Shown here: one piece after another, positions 51,008 through 59,135 of the stretch
Layout of the letters: every line of letters begins with the position of its first letter
Position numbering within the stretch: the stretch's first letter is position 1
From: CAWIXB01 sp963839955
GTDB lineage: Bacteria > Actinomycetota > Actinomycetes > JACCUZ01
Reading direction: 5' to 3'
Assembly: GCA_963839955.1 (NCBI GenBank)
Contig: CAWIXB010000001.1
Location: forward strand, 2,976,001 to 3,040,000
Length of the DNA: 64,000 nucleotides
Translations under genes and position numbers: made by a program
The notes under the pieces: generated by a model
What the model saw: the letters and a program-made list of their open reading frames with translations, nothing else
What the model was told of the DNA's origin: nothing
Database searches by the model: none

Positions 51008-51508
51008 GTGTTCAGAGCGCTGCTACGCCTCTACTACGGGCTCGGCGCCATCGTCCGCGAGCTGATGAAGTTCGGCGTCGTCGGCGGGAGCGCGTTCATC
51101 GTCGATGTGACCGTTTTCAACGTGGTGCTGCACCTCACCGACGGCGACAAGCCGCTGACGTCCAAGACCATCTCCACGGTGGTGGCGACGACCTGGGCGT
51201 ACGGCGGCAACCGGCTCTGGACGTTCCGTCACCGCCGCCGCTCCAGCGTGCGGCGCGAGTACACGCTCTTCTTCCTCCTCAACGGGGTGGGGCTCGCCAT
51301 CTCGCTGGGCTGCCTGGCGATCTCCCACTACGTGCTCGACCTCACCAGCCCCCTGGCCGACAACATCTCGGCCAACGTCATCGGTCTCGCGCTCGGCACG
51401 ACGTTCCGCTTCTGGTCGTACCGGCGCTGGGTGTTCCCGACTCTGCTGCCCGGGGCGGCCGCCGCGCCGACAGACCAGGTCAGCGGGGACCGGTCTCCGC
51501 AGAGCTGA
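51008..51508 (+). CDS. GtrA family membrane protein
   Basis: This 166-residue protein has four TM helices and the GtrA pattern FGVVGGSAFIVDVTVFNVVL, TWAYGGNRLWTF and NVIGLALGTTFRFWSYRRWVF. GtrA-like proteins are thought to move polyprenyl-phosphate-linked sugars across the membrane; it may serve the GT-C enzymes of the window. GTG 51008 is preferred to GTG 51005 because of the -10 spacing. Its 3' end overlaps the convergent kinase gene by 29 bases. It holds the Rv3277 position. Confidence 0.92.
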   Translation: MFRALLRLYYGLGAIVRELMKFGVVGGSAFIVDVTVFNVVLHLTDGDKPLTSKTISTVVATTWAYGGNRLWTFRHRRRSSVRREYTLFFLLNGVGLAISLGCLAISHYVLDLTSPLADNISANVIGLALGTTFRFWSYRRWVFPTLLPGAAAAPTDQVSGDRSPQS

Positions 51509-52466
51509 GGAACAGCGCGAACACGGGTGGCTTCTGCTGGACCAGCTCGAGGCGGCCACCGTCGGTCGCGGCCAGCTCACGTGCCACCGCGAGGCCCAGC
51601 CCGGTGCCGCGCCGCCCGCTGACCGAGCGCTCGAACACCCGGGGGCCGAGCTCGGGCGGCACCCCGGGTCCCTCGTCGGTGACCTCCACGACCAGCGAGA
51701 TGCCCGTCGAGCGAGTGGACACCGTGACGGTGCCGCCACCGTGCACGAGGCTGTTCTCCAACAGCGTCGCCAGCACCTGCGAGAGTCCGCCCGAGGTGGC
51801 GAGCGCCACCAGCCCGCGGGTGCCGGTCGCGACGATCCGCCGGCCCGCCGCGCCGAAGGCCGGCTCCCACTCGACGACCTGTTGCAGCACGACGTCGTCG
51901 AGGGACACCGGACCCACGCGCAGGTTGCTGTCGCGGACGCTGTCCAGCAGGTGCTCGACCACGGTCGCCAGCCGCTCCACCTGGGCCAGCGCGCTGGTGG
52001 CTTCCTCGCGGACCGTGCGCGGGTCCTCGGACTCGATGATCTCCTCGAGCCGCATGGACAGCGCCGTCAGTGGGGTCCGGAGCTGGTGGGACGCATCGCT
52101 GGCGAAGCGGCGCTCGGCGGCCAGCAGCCGGTCGGTGCGTTCCGCGTTCGCCTCCAGGGAGCGTGCGACCCGGTCGACCTCCTCGATACCCGAGGGCGTC
52201 GGCGTCTTGCGCCGGCCGCCCGAGCCGAGTCGCTCGGCGCGCTCGGCGAGGGCGACCAGATGCGTCGTCATCCGGCCGCCGTCGTACAGGCCCACGCCGA
52301 CGCTGACGGCCACCGCCACCAGCCCGACCGCCACGGCGAAGAGCGTCACGGACGTGGCGTTGAGCCAGTCCGGATTCACGGCGGCGACCACCCCCAGCGG
52401 GACGCAGACCAGCACCACGGCGACGATCGCCACCGCGAGGTTGGACTGCACCAGTCGACGCCGCAC
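51480..52466 (-). CDS. Two-component sensor histidine kinase
   Basis: This 328-residue kinase has two TM helices (about 10-29 and 41-62) separated by only about 11 residues, so there is no external sensor domain. A HAMP-like linker follows, then H-box FASDASHQLRTPL with H127, LLENSLVHGGG (N-box), DEGPGVPPE and RGTGLGLAVAREL (G-boxes). It should phosphorylate the response regulator 9 bases upstream in the operon. A signal inside the membrane or from a partner protein is inferred. The start is GTG. Confidence 0.93.
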   Translation of the reverse strand: MRRRLVQSNLAVAIVAVVLVCVPLGVVAAVNPDWLNATSVTLFAVAVGLVAVAVSVGVGLYDGGRMTTHLVALAERAERLGSGGRRKTPTPSGIEEVDRVARSLEANAERTDRLLAAERRFASDASHQLRTPLTALSMRLEEIIESEDPRTVREEATSALAQVERLATVVEHLLDSVRDSNLRVGPVSLDDVVLQQVVEWEPAFGAAGRRIVATGTRGLVALATSGGLSQVLATLLENSLVHGGGTVTVSTRSTGISLVVEVTDEGPGVPPELGPRVFERSVSGRRGTGLGLAVARELAATDGGRLELVQQKPPVFALFLSSAETGPR

Positions 52467-52475
52467 CGGCGTCCC

Positions 52476-53147
52476 TCACTCCCGCTCGAAGCGAAAACCC
52501 ACCCCGCGAACCGTCGTGATGAACCGCGGGTTCGCGGCGTCGTCACCGAGCTTCTTGCGCAGCCAGGACACGTGCATGTCGAGGGTCTTCGTCGACCCCC
52601 ACCAGGCGGTGTCCCACACTTCCCGCATCAGCTGTTCACGCGTCACGACCTTGCCGGCCTCGCGCATCAGCACCCGCAGCAGGTCGAACTCCTTGGCAGT
52701 CAGGGACAGCTCGGCCTCGTCGATCCACGCACGGTGCGACTCGACGTCGATGCGGACGCCGTGGACGCCCTGGGTGATCTCGACGCCGCCGCGACGCAGC
52801 AGCGCCCGGACCCGCGCCAGCAGCTCGGCGAGGCGGAACGGCTTGGTGACGTAGTCATCGGCGCCCGCGTCGAGGCCGACGACGGTGTCCACCTCGTCGG
52901 TGCGCGCGGTGAGCACGAGCACGGGCACGGCCACGCCCTCAACGCGCAGCCGGCGGCAGACCTCGAGGCCGTCCATGCCGGGCAGCCCGATGTCCAGAAC
53001 GACGAGGTCGACCGGCGACGCCGTCGCCGACTGCAGTGCTCCCGGGCCGTCTTCGCAGACCTCCACCTCGTAACCCTCGCGGCGCAGGGCGCGCGCGAGC
53101 GGCTCCGAGATGGCCTGGTCGTCCTCAGCGAGGAGAACGCGCGTCAT
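52476..53147 (-). CDS. OmpR/PhoB-family response regulator
   Basis: This 223-residue regulator has a receiver domain (D9, D10, phospho-acceptor D52 in LVVLDIGLPGMDG, T80, K102) and a winged-helix DNA-binding domain (about 125-223; LTAKEFDLLRVLM, TLDMHVSWLRKKLG, VRGVGFRFE). ATG 53147 is preferred over ATG 53156 because a TACGAT box ends 7 nt before it. It forms an operon with the kinase. Target genes are not identifiable; neighbours are envelope and signalling genes. Confidence 0.95.
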   Translation of the reverse strand: MTRVLLAEDDQAISEPLARALRREGYEVEVCEDGPGALQSATASPVDLVVLDIGLPGMDGLEVCRRLRVEGVAVPVLVLTARTDEVDTVVGLDAGADDYVTKPFRLAELLARVRALLRRGGVEITQGVHGVRIDVESHRAWIDEAELSLTAKEFDLLRVLMREAGKVVTREQLMREVWDTAWWGSTKTLDMHVSWLRKKLGDDAANPRFITTVRGVGFRFERE

Positions 53148-53154
53148 GACAGGC

Positions 53155-53160
53155 ATCGTA
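53155..53160 (-). promoter_or_regulatory. -10 box TACGAT for leaderless response-regulator gene
   Basis: TANNNT box ending 7 nt before the ATG at 53147. It overlaps the upstream in-frame ATG at 53156, which argues against that start. Confidence 0.5.
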
Positions 53161-53225
53161 GGTGCACGGCCCCCTCTGTCATCGCCACATCCGTCACAGC
53201 CGCCGCATCCGACACGTCCCGCCGG

Positions 53226-54905
53226 CTACTCAGCCGCCGCCGAGTAGTCCTGCCCTTCCAGCGCGGTGAGCCTGGCAACGGTCGACCCGATGGTGCTCAC
53301 GGCCACTGCCAGCAAGGACCGCAGGATCGGCTCGAAGCCGTCCAACGGGAGACTGATCGAGTCGGCGTAGATCTCGACGAGCCACCCGCCTTCGGCCGAG
53401 GTCGCTCCCGCGGCCAGCACGGCGGTGTAGGCCGACGCGACGAGCACACCCTCCTCGGCGGGGTCGGCGTCCGGGTCGCCGATTTCCACCCGAAACGCAC
53501 CGGCGCGCTCGATGGCCTGCGCGGTGACCGGATAGCTGGCCAGGTCATAGGGGGCCTCTGCCGCGAACTGGCCCCCGTCGCGGGCAGGGCCCGTCGCCTC
53601 GCCGCCGCGCGCAACCGAGCTCCCGACCACCAGCAGCGCGTTGCTGCGAGGCGCAACCCACGAGACCCACCACGCCGCCGCGTCCACGAGCGAGACCACG
53701 TGCTCGGCCACGGCCTCGATCCGCGCCTGGAGTGGGGCGTCGGCCAGCTTGTCGAGAACCTCGAGCCCGGCGTCCAGCGAGGCTTGCGGGTGCACGCCGA
53801 TGCGTCCGCGCCTGGCCCGCCGGTCCCCGGTCTGGTCGGTGGGAGCATCGGCCGTACCGCCGGCGACCACCGGTTGGCGCGAGCCGGACCGCTTTGCGCG
53901 GTACTGCGCGGCGTCGGCCAGCCGGAAGAGCCGCACCGGTGTGTCCACCCGGCCGGGCGACGAGTCGGTCGAGGCGACGCCGCAGCTGATCCCGGTGCTC
54001 ATGGGCTGGCCGTCGACGATCTTGCAGAGCTCTTGGGCCACGGCAAGAGCCGCGTCGACCTTGGCGCCGGAGACGACGACACAGAACTCGTCGCCGCCGA
54101 TCCGGGCGGCCAGGCTGCCCGGTGCCAGACCACTCGCCAGGCTCACCGCATCGCCGACCGCCACGATCAACCGGTCCCCGGCGGCGTGACCGAACGAGTC
54201 GTTGACCTGCTTGAGGCGGTTGATGTCGGCCAGCACCAGTGAGACCGGAGTGCCGTCCGCGACGTACGCCGCGAGGTTGTCGTCAAGACGCTGGTCGACG
54301 GCGCGACGGTTGGCCAGCCCGGTCAACGGGTCCTCGAAGGCCAGCCGCTGAACGCGGGCGAAGTGGTCGGCCTGGACCACCCCTGCGGCGACCTGGGTGG
54401 CAACGGCGACGGCGAAGTCGAGCTCGGACTCGGCGAACCGTCGCCGTGGGTCGACCCGGGTGGCGAACATCTCGCCCCAGACCCGGGCCTCGACCACGAT
54501 GGGCACGGAGATGGAGGAGTCCTTGCCGAGCTCCGCGAGGAGGCGCGCCTCCTCGGTGCCGTCATCGACGTCGGAGACGTAGCCGTGCCCGTCGTCGACG
54601 GCGCCGAACGCCCGCTGCCACAAAGCCGCGGGGTAGACCTCGTCCGTGGGGAACCGCGTCTCGCCCGAGCCGAGCCACCCCACGTTCACCAGCGTGCGTA
54701 GGACCCCGTTCTCGCGGTCGACCTGCGAGATCGACAGTGAGGCCGCGTCGAGGGCACGGCGTGCCTCCTCGGCGGTGAGCTCGACCAGCTCGTCGAAGCG
54801 ACGCACCGCGCCGACGACCTTCGCGATCTCCAGCAGCGAACGCAGCCGTACGGCATCCGCAGACTCGCCCTGGCGGGTCCGCGGCGGCTCGGACTGCTCA
54901 TCCAC
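53226..54905 (-). CDS. GAF-GGDEF-GAF diguanylate cyclase
   Basis: This 559-residue cytoplasmic protein has an N-terminal GAF domain (about 20-180), a GGDEF domain (about 185-345) and a second GAF-like region (about 385-545). The catalytic features are present: D227, NDSFGHAAGD (235-244) and GGDEF (270-274), so it should make c-di-GMP. The RxxD inhibitory site expected just before GGDEF is absent. GTG 54905 is chosen because GGAGG lies 6 nt upstream; an in-frame ATG at 54923 would bury that site in coding sequence. No TM helices are present. Confidence 0.9.
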   Translation of the reverse strand: MDEQSEPPRTRQGESADAVRLRSLLEIAKVVGAVRRFDELVELTAEEARRALDAASLSISQVDRENGVLRTLVNVGWLGSGETRFPTDEVYPAALWQRAFGAVDDGHGYVSDVDDGTEEARLLAELGKDSSISVPIVVEARVWGEMFATRVDPRRRFAESELDFAVAVATQVAAGVVQADHFARVQRLAFEDPLTGLANRRAVDQRLDDNLAAYVADGTPVSLVLADINRLKQVNDSFGHAAGDRLIVAVGDAVSLASGLAPGSLAARIGGDEFCVVVSGAKVDAALAVAQELCKIVDGQPMSTGISCGVASTDSSPGRVDTPVRLFRLADAAQYRAKRSGSRQPVVAGGTADAPTDQTGDRRARRGRIGVHPQASLDAGLEVLDKLADAPLQARIEAVAEHVVSLVDAAAWWVSWVAPRSNALLVVGSSVARGGEATGPARDGGQFAAEAPYDLASYPVTAQAIERAGAFRVEIGDPDADPAEEGVLVASAYTAVLAAGATSAEGGWLVEIYADSISLPLDGFEPILRSLLAVAVSTIGSTVARLTALEGQDYSAAAE

Positions 54906-55012
54906 GCGGCACCTCCGAGCCATGGTCCCAGCAAGCAGCGCGGCGTGCGTACCGTCGGCGAATCCCGGGCGAATGCCCAATGATCGCATTCGGCACCTAA
55001 CGAGCGTGTCTC

Positions 55013-55834
55013 TCAGCTGGAAGCCGGTGGCTCCGCCGGACGCCGGGGCCATTCGGGACGGCGCCGCTCGACCCAGGCCGCGATGCCCTCCGCCCGGTCC
55101 GGGGAGAAGGCTGTGGCCCGCCAGGCGGCGTCCTCGACCTCGAGCCCGGCCGCGAGATCGACGTCGAGCCCGCGTCGCAGGGCTCGCTTGGCCTCGCGCA
55201 CGCCCACCGGCGAGTTCGCGGCAATGGTGGCGGCCAGTTCGAGCGCCGCCTCGCGATGACCGCCGGCGGGCACCAGACGATCGACGACAGCCAGCCGGAG
55301 CGCCTCGGCGGCGTCGAAGCGCCGGCCGGTCAGGACGAGGTCGGCCGCACGCGCGGACCCGACCCTTCGGACGAGCAGCTGGGTCCCGCCGCCACCGGGG
55401 ACCAGTCCGACGGTGACCTCGGGCAGACCCAGGACCGCCGTCTCGTCGCAGACGACGAGGTCACAGCACAGCGCCAGCTCGAAGCCCCCGCCGAGGGCGA
55501 AGCCGTGCACGGCTGCGATCGTCGGCACCGGCAGGTCGAGGATGCCGCCGAAGAGCGCCCGGAACTTCGGACGCTGCGCAAGGAGGTCGGCGTCGCTGAA
55601 CGAGTTGCGCTCCTTGAGGTCGGCGCCGACGCAGAAGGCCTTCTCGGACGACGACGACAGCACGACGGCACGCACGTCCTCGGCGTCACGCAGTGAGCGA
55701 AGTGCGGCAACGACATCCTCGGCGAGCGCCGTGGAGATGGCATTGTGCGCTTCCGGCCGGTCGAGCACGATCTCGGCGACCCGGCCGCCCTCGCCGTGCC
55801 GGCGTACGTCGACGACCCGCCGTGTCTCGCTCAC
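55013..55834 (-). CDS. Enoyl-CoA hydratase/isomerase family protein
   Basis: This 273-residue crotonase has the oxyanion-hole segments AFCVGADLKER and AVHGFALGGGFELALCCD, and both catalytic glutamates E119 and E139 (GLPEVTVGLVPGGGGTQ). It would hydrate 2-enoyl-CoA in fatty-acid or branched-chain oxidation. Substrate range is unknown. The GTG follows a TAGCCT box by 7 nt, so it is probably leaderless even though the cyclase gene ends only 10 bases upstream. Confidence 0.93.
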   Translation of the reverse strand: MSETRRVVDVRRHGEGGRVAEIVLDRPEAHNAISTALAEDVVAALRSLRDAEDVRAVVLSSSSEKAFCVGADLKERNSFSDADLLAQRPKFRALFGGILDLPVPTIAAVHGFALGGGFELALCCDLVVCDETAVLGLPEVTVGLVPGGGGTQLLVRRVGSARAADLVLTGRRFDAAEALRLAVVDRLVPAGGHREAALELAATIAANSPVGVREAKRALRRGLDVDLAAGLEVEDAAWRATAFSPDRAEGIAAWVERRRPEWPRRPAEPPASS

Positions 55835-55841
55835 GACGCCG

Positions 55842-55847
55842 AGGCTA
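55842..55847 (-). promoter_or_regulatory. -10 box TAGCCT for enoyl-CoA hydratase, formed by upstream stop codon
   Basis: TANNNT box ending 7 nt before the GTG at 55834. Its TAG is the stop codon of the nucleotide cyclase gene (55847-55845). Confidence 0.45.
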
Positions 55848-56822
55848 GTGCGTGGCCCGGCGGAGGACTCCCGGCCGCACGAGACCCATGCCGCGCACCG
55901 CCCTGGTGCGCTCGACGTCCACGTCGAGGCCCACGACCCCTTCGAGCGCGCTCGCGGTCTCGTCGTCGACCAGGACGGTGCCCGGCAGGGCCAGCGCGGT
56001 CAGCCGGCTCGCCAGGTTGACCGTGTGACCGAACACGTCACCCATGCGGGTGAGCACCGTGCCGGTCGCGATGCCGACCCGGACGTCGGGCAGGACAGGG
56101 TCCTCCGCCATGGTCTCGGCCAGCTCGAGCCCGATCCGTCCGGCGCTCTCCGCCTGGTCGGTGACGAAGAGCACCTCGTCGCCCAGCGTCTTGACCAGCC
56201 GGCCGGCGCCGGCGGCGATGACGTCGGCCGACTGGCGGCCGAACCGGTCGACGAGCGCCGCCAGCTCTCGCTCCTCGAGCTTCTGCGACAGCCGGGAGTA
56301 GGAGACGAGGTCGGCGAAGCCGACGGAGAGCCGGCCGGTCACGCTCTCCCCGGTCGCCGCGGCCAGCGCCCGGCCGGCCACCGCGGCGAGCTGGCGCCGC
56401 CACGCGTAGACGACCAGCGACTGGAGATCGTCGACGTGCTCGGCGGCCAGCTCGACGGCGGCACGCAGCGCCACGTCCTCGGGCACCCCGTCGCCGACGA
56501 CCTGCTCGAGCAGCGCGTCGACCTGCCACTCGGCCAACCGGGCGGCGTTGTGGCCGAGAGCACGGGTGACGCTCACCGCGAGCTCGTCGTCGAGCACGCC
56601 CGACTCGACCAGCCCCATGAGCCGGCGCAGTGCGGCCAGGTCCTCGTCGTTGAAGGCCACACTCTCGTCACCGACGTCGGCGAAACCCAGCGCCCGCCAG
56701 AGCCGGCGTGCGTGGTCGACGCTGACACCGGCCGCGTCCGCTGCCTGGTCGCGGGTGTAGCGGCGCTCACCACCGAGCAGCAGTTCCTCCAGCCGCGCGG
56801 CTCGCTCGGTCTCGTCCGTCAC
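55845..56822 (-). CDS. Class III adenylate/guanylate cyclase
   Basis: This 325-residue protein has an N-terminal helical region (1-155) with a MerR-like segment (YTRDQAADAAGVSVDHARRL) and a C-terminal class III cyclase domain (about 160-325). Catalytic residues are complete: metal ligands D171 and D215, purine-specifying K211 and D262, and transition-state N269 and R273 (HTVNLASRL). K and D at those positions indicate cAMP rather than cGMP. The N-terminus may be regulatory, as in Rv1264-type enzymes. GTG overlaps the PH-protein stop (GTGA). Confidence 0.9.
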   Translation of the reverse strand: MTDETERAARLEELLLGGERRYTRDQAADAAGVSVDHARRLWRALGFADVGDESVAFNDEDLAALRRLMGLVESGVLDDELAVSVTRALGHNAARLAEWQVDALLEQVVGDGVPEDVALRAAVELAAEHVDDLQSLVVYAWRRQLAAVAGRALAAATGESVTGRLSVGFADLVSYSRLSQKLEERELAALVDRFGRQSADVIAAGAGRLVKTLGDEVLFVTDQAESAGRIGLELAETMAEDPVLPDVRVGIATGTVLTRMGDVFGHTVNLASRLTALALPGTVLVDDETASALEGVVGLDVDVERTRAVRGMGLVRPGVLRRATH

Positions 56823-57352
56823 GTCGCTTGCTCACCGGTCCGATCGCCCCACCGGCGGTCCTCGTCCTCCTCGGCCAGCCGGTAGACGTCGCGCTGCACC
56901 TCCTCGACGGACGGCACGTCGCGCATCACGAGCTGGCCCCGTTCACCGGCCGACTCGACGACGAGGGTGCCGCAGCCGAGGATGCGCTCCAGCACGCTGC
57001 TGTGCTCGAACGTCACGTCGTTGATCCGGGAGAGCGGCATGTCGCGGCCACGCCTGGCGATGACGCCGATGCGGGTGATGACCCGGCGGTCGGTCACGAC
57101 GTACGCCGTGGTCAGCCACTGCAGGAACGGCCAGATGGTCCAGCGCACCACAACCAGCACCGCGACGATCACCACGGCGAGCCGCAGCCAGACCTGGGCG
57201 TCGCCGGCCGGGGCGACCGCCGCGAGGTAGCTCGCCACCGGGGACGTCACGACGAGCACCAGGACCGGCCACACCAGCTCTTTCCAGTGCGGCCGCATGG
57301 CCATGATCACGTGCTCGTCCTCGCCGAGGAGCTTCTTCGGGATGCCTGTCAC
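56819..57352 (-). CDS. Membrane PH-domain (bPH2) protein
   Basis: This 177-residue protein has two TM helices (about 27-45 and 55-76) followed by a bacterial PH-like domain with TTAYVVTDRRVITRIGVIAR, MPLSRINDVTFEHS and LVMRDVPSVEEVQRDVYRL. This matches Rv3278c. Function is unknown; it is probably a membrane-anchored scaffold. The adjacent birA ends 31 bases upstream on the same strand. The start is GTG. Confidence 0.9.
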   Translation of the reverse strand: MTGIPKKLLGEDEHVIMAMRPHWKELVWPVLVLVVTSPVASYLAAVAPAGDAQVWLRLAVVIVAVLVVVRWTIWPFLQWLTTAYVVTDRRVITRIGVIARRGRDMPLSRINDVTFEHSSVLERILGCGTLVVESAGERGQLVMRDVPSVEEVQRDVYRLAEEDEDRRWGDRTGEQAT

Positions 57353-57383
57353 GGGGCCATCCTTACCGACTCGGGCGCCGCGG

Positions 57384-58187
57384 TCAGCGAACGTGGACCA
57401 CGTCGCCCGCCGAGACAGGCAGACCGTCGACCACCAACCTGCCCTCGGCGTCGACGTCGCTGGCCGTGCCGCTGCGCGGCGGCAACCCGGACAGCTCGAT
57501 GCGGACCTCGCGGCCGACCGTCGCGCACACCTCCCGGTACGCCCGGTGCAGGCCGCTCGTCCCGGCGTCCCCGTCGTGCTCCTGCAGACCGTCGTAGCTG
57601 CGGGCGAGCTCGCGAAGCACCCCGCGCAGCACCGGGTCGCGGTCGACGAACTCCGAGCCCTCCGCCGCCAGGGAGGTCGCGACGTCCGCGGGGAGGTCGT
57701 CGGGAACGGCCAGGACGTTGACCCCGATGCCCACGACGACGGCGTCGCCCACCACCTCGGTGAGGACGCCTGCGACCTTGCGCTCGCCCACCAGCACGTC
57801 GTTCGGCCACTTCAGGCGCGCGTCCAGCCCGCCCTGACGGCGCAGCGGCATGGCCACGGCGAGGCCGGCCAGCAACGGGAGCCAGCCCCAGCGGGCTCGC
57901 GGGAACCGGGGGCGCAGGAGCACCGAGAACGTGAGCCCGGTCCGCGGCGACGAGGACCAGGTGCGCTCGAGCCGGCCGCGGCCGGCCGTCTGGTGCTCGG
58001 CGACCACGACCAGTCCTTCGCGCGCACCGGACAGGGCGTCGGCCGCCACGTCGGCGTTGGTCGAGGCGGTCCGGCCGACGACGCGCAGATCGGTCCACAA
58101 CGGCCCGGCCACCAGAGCCTGGCGCAGCGCCGCCTCGCGCAGCGGCGGCCGGTCGAGGTCGCTCCAGTCGCCGGAGCCAGTGGTCAC
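57384..58187 (-). CDS. birA: Biotin-[acetyl-CoA-carboxylase] ligase
   Basis: This 267-residue monofunctional BirA lacks an N-terminal helix-turn-helix. It has GRGRLERTW (69-77, biotinyl-AMP loop), KWPND (126-130) and the catalytic-loop K137 in GERKVAGVL, plus the C-terminal SH3-like domain. It activates the biotin carboxyl carrier of the AccA subunit encoded at 62.4 kb. The GTG overlaps the FkbM gene stop (GTGA). It holds the Rv3279c position. Confidence 0.95.
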   Translation of the reverse strand: MTTGSGDWSDLDRPPLREAALRQALVAGPLWTDLRVVGRTASTNADVAADALSGAREGLVVVAEHQTAGRGRLERTWSSSPRTGLTFSVLLRPRFPRARWGWLPLLAGLAVAMPLRRQGGLDARLKWPNDVLVGERKVAGVLTEVVGDAVVVGIGVNVLAVPDDLPADVATSLAAEGSEFVDRDPVLRGVLRELARSYDGLQEHDGDAGTSGLHRAYREVCATVGREVRIELSGLPPRSGTASDVDAEGRLVVDGLPVSAGDVVHVR

Positions 58188-59065
58188 GGCGACCAGTTCT
58201 TCGCCAGCGCCTCCGCCCGGACCATCACGCAGTCGAAGCCCAGCGCGCGCCAGGTGCGCGCCTCACGGGTGATCAGGAACAGGCCGCTGATCTCGAAGCC
58301 GGCGGCCTCGTAGGACTGCAGCGCCTCGGGCATCCGCGGCATGCCGTCGTAGATCTTCATGAAGACCGTCTCGGCGACCAGTCCCACGAACTCTCCCGAC
58401 CGGTCGCCGAGACCACGGAACACCTCGAGGTCGAATCCCTGGGTGTCGGTCTTCAGGAACGGTCGCGGGCGGCGTACGTCGGGCATGACCTCGTCGAGGA
58501 CGCCGTCGAGCCGGCGCACCGGAGCGGTCACCATGACGCCCTTCTGCATCTGCTTGTAGCGGGTCGAGCCGAACTCGCTGGCGGGGAGGAACGAGCTGAG
58601 CGTGCCCTCGTAGACGTTCATCTCGAGCTGGCCGTCGCTGGAACCGAGCCCCATCTGGTGCACGGTCCACCGCGGGTCGCCCGCCGCGTGCTCGGCGCAG
58701 ATCTCGAAGTCGCGGGGCACCGGCTCGAAGGACACGATGTGGCCCTGGTAGCCGTGGGCGCGCAGGCGCTGGGCGAACTGACCCTTGTTCGCGCCGACGT
58801 CGAGCACGACGTTGCTGCGGTACTTCGCCAGCAGGTTGGCCACGTGCGCCGAGACCATCTCGTGGCCGAGCGCCTTCTCCAGCTTGAACCACTGCGAGGG
58901 CTCGAGCCGCGGCTTCACGAGCAGCGCACCCGCGTCGGTGTGCACCTTGACCTCAGGGCCGCTGCCCCGACGGGTCGCGAGCCAGGCACCTGGCATCACA
59001 TGGCTCACGTGGAGGTCGCGCGCACGAATGCCGGCGAAGAGCTGACGGACGGAGGGAAGGGACAT
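58184..59065 (-). CDS. FkbM family methyltransferase
   Basis: This 293-residue SAM-dependent enzyme has VVLDVGANKGQFAQRLRAHG (motif I), IVSFEPVPRDFEIC, VRRLDGVLDEVMP and FLKTDTQGFDLEVFRGLG, which define the FkbM fold. Such enzymes O-methylate sugars or polyketides. It is inserted between birA and accD, which are adjacent in M. tuberculosis, so it is probably a lineage addition. ATG 59065 is used, with GGAAG about 9 nt upstream; ATG 59074 is an alternative. Confidence 0.88.
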   Translation of the reverse strand: MSLPSVRQLFAGIRARDLHVSHVMPGAWLATRRGSGPEVKVHTDAGALLVKPRLEPSQWFKLEKALGHEMVSAHVANLLAKYRSNVVLDVGANKGQFAQRLRAHGYQGHIVSFEPVPRDFEICAEHAAGDPRWTVHQMGLGSSDGQLEMNVYEGTLSSFLPASEFGSTRYKQMQKGVMVTAPVRRLDGVLDEVMPDVRRPRPFLKTDTQGFDLEVFRGLGDRSGEFVGLVAETVFMKIYDGMPRMPEALQSYEAAGFEISGLFLITREARTWRALGFDCVMVRAEALAKNWSP

Positions 59066-59121
59066 GCGGGGCATCTTCCAGCATCCGGGCCTACGCCGGA
59101 TGCCGGGGTGGCCGGGGTCAC

Positions 59122-59127
59122 TACGCT
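59122..59127 (+). promoter_or_regulatory. -10 box TACGCT for leaderless accD
   Basis: TANNNT box ending 8 nt before the ATG at 59136; no Shine-Dalgarno is present. Confidence 0.5.
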
Positions 59128-59135
59128 GGGCGCCC

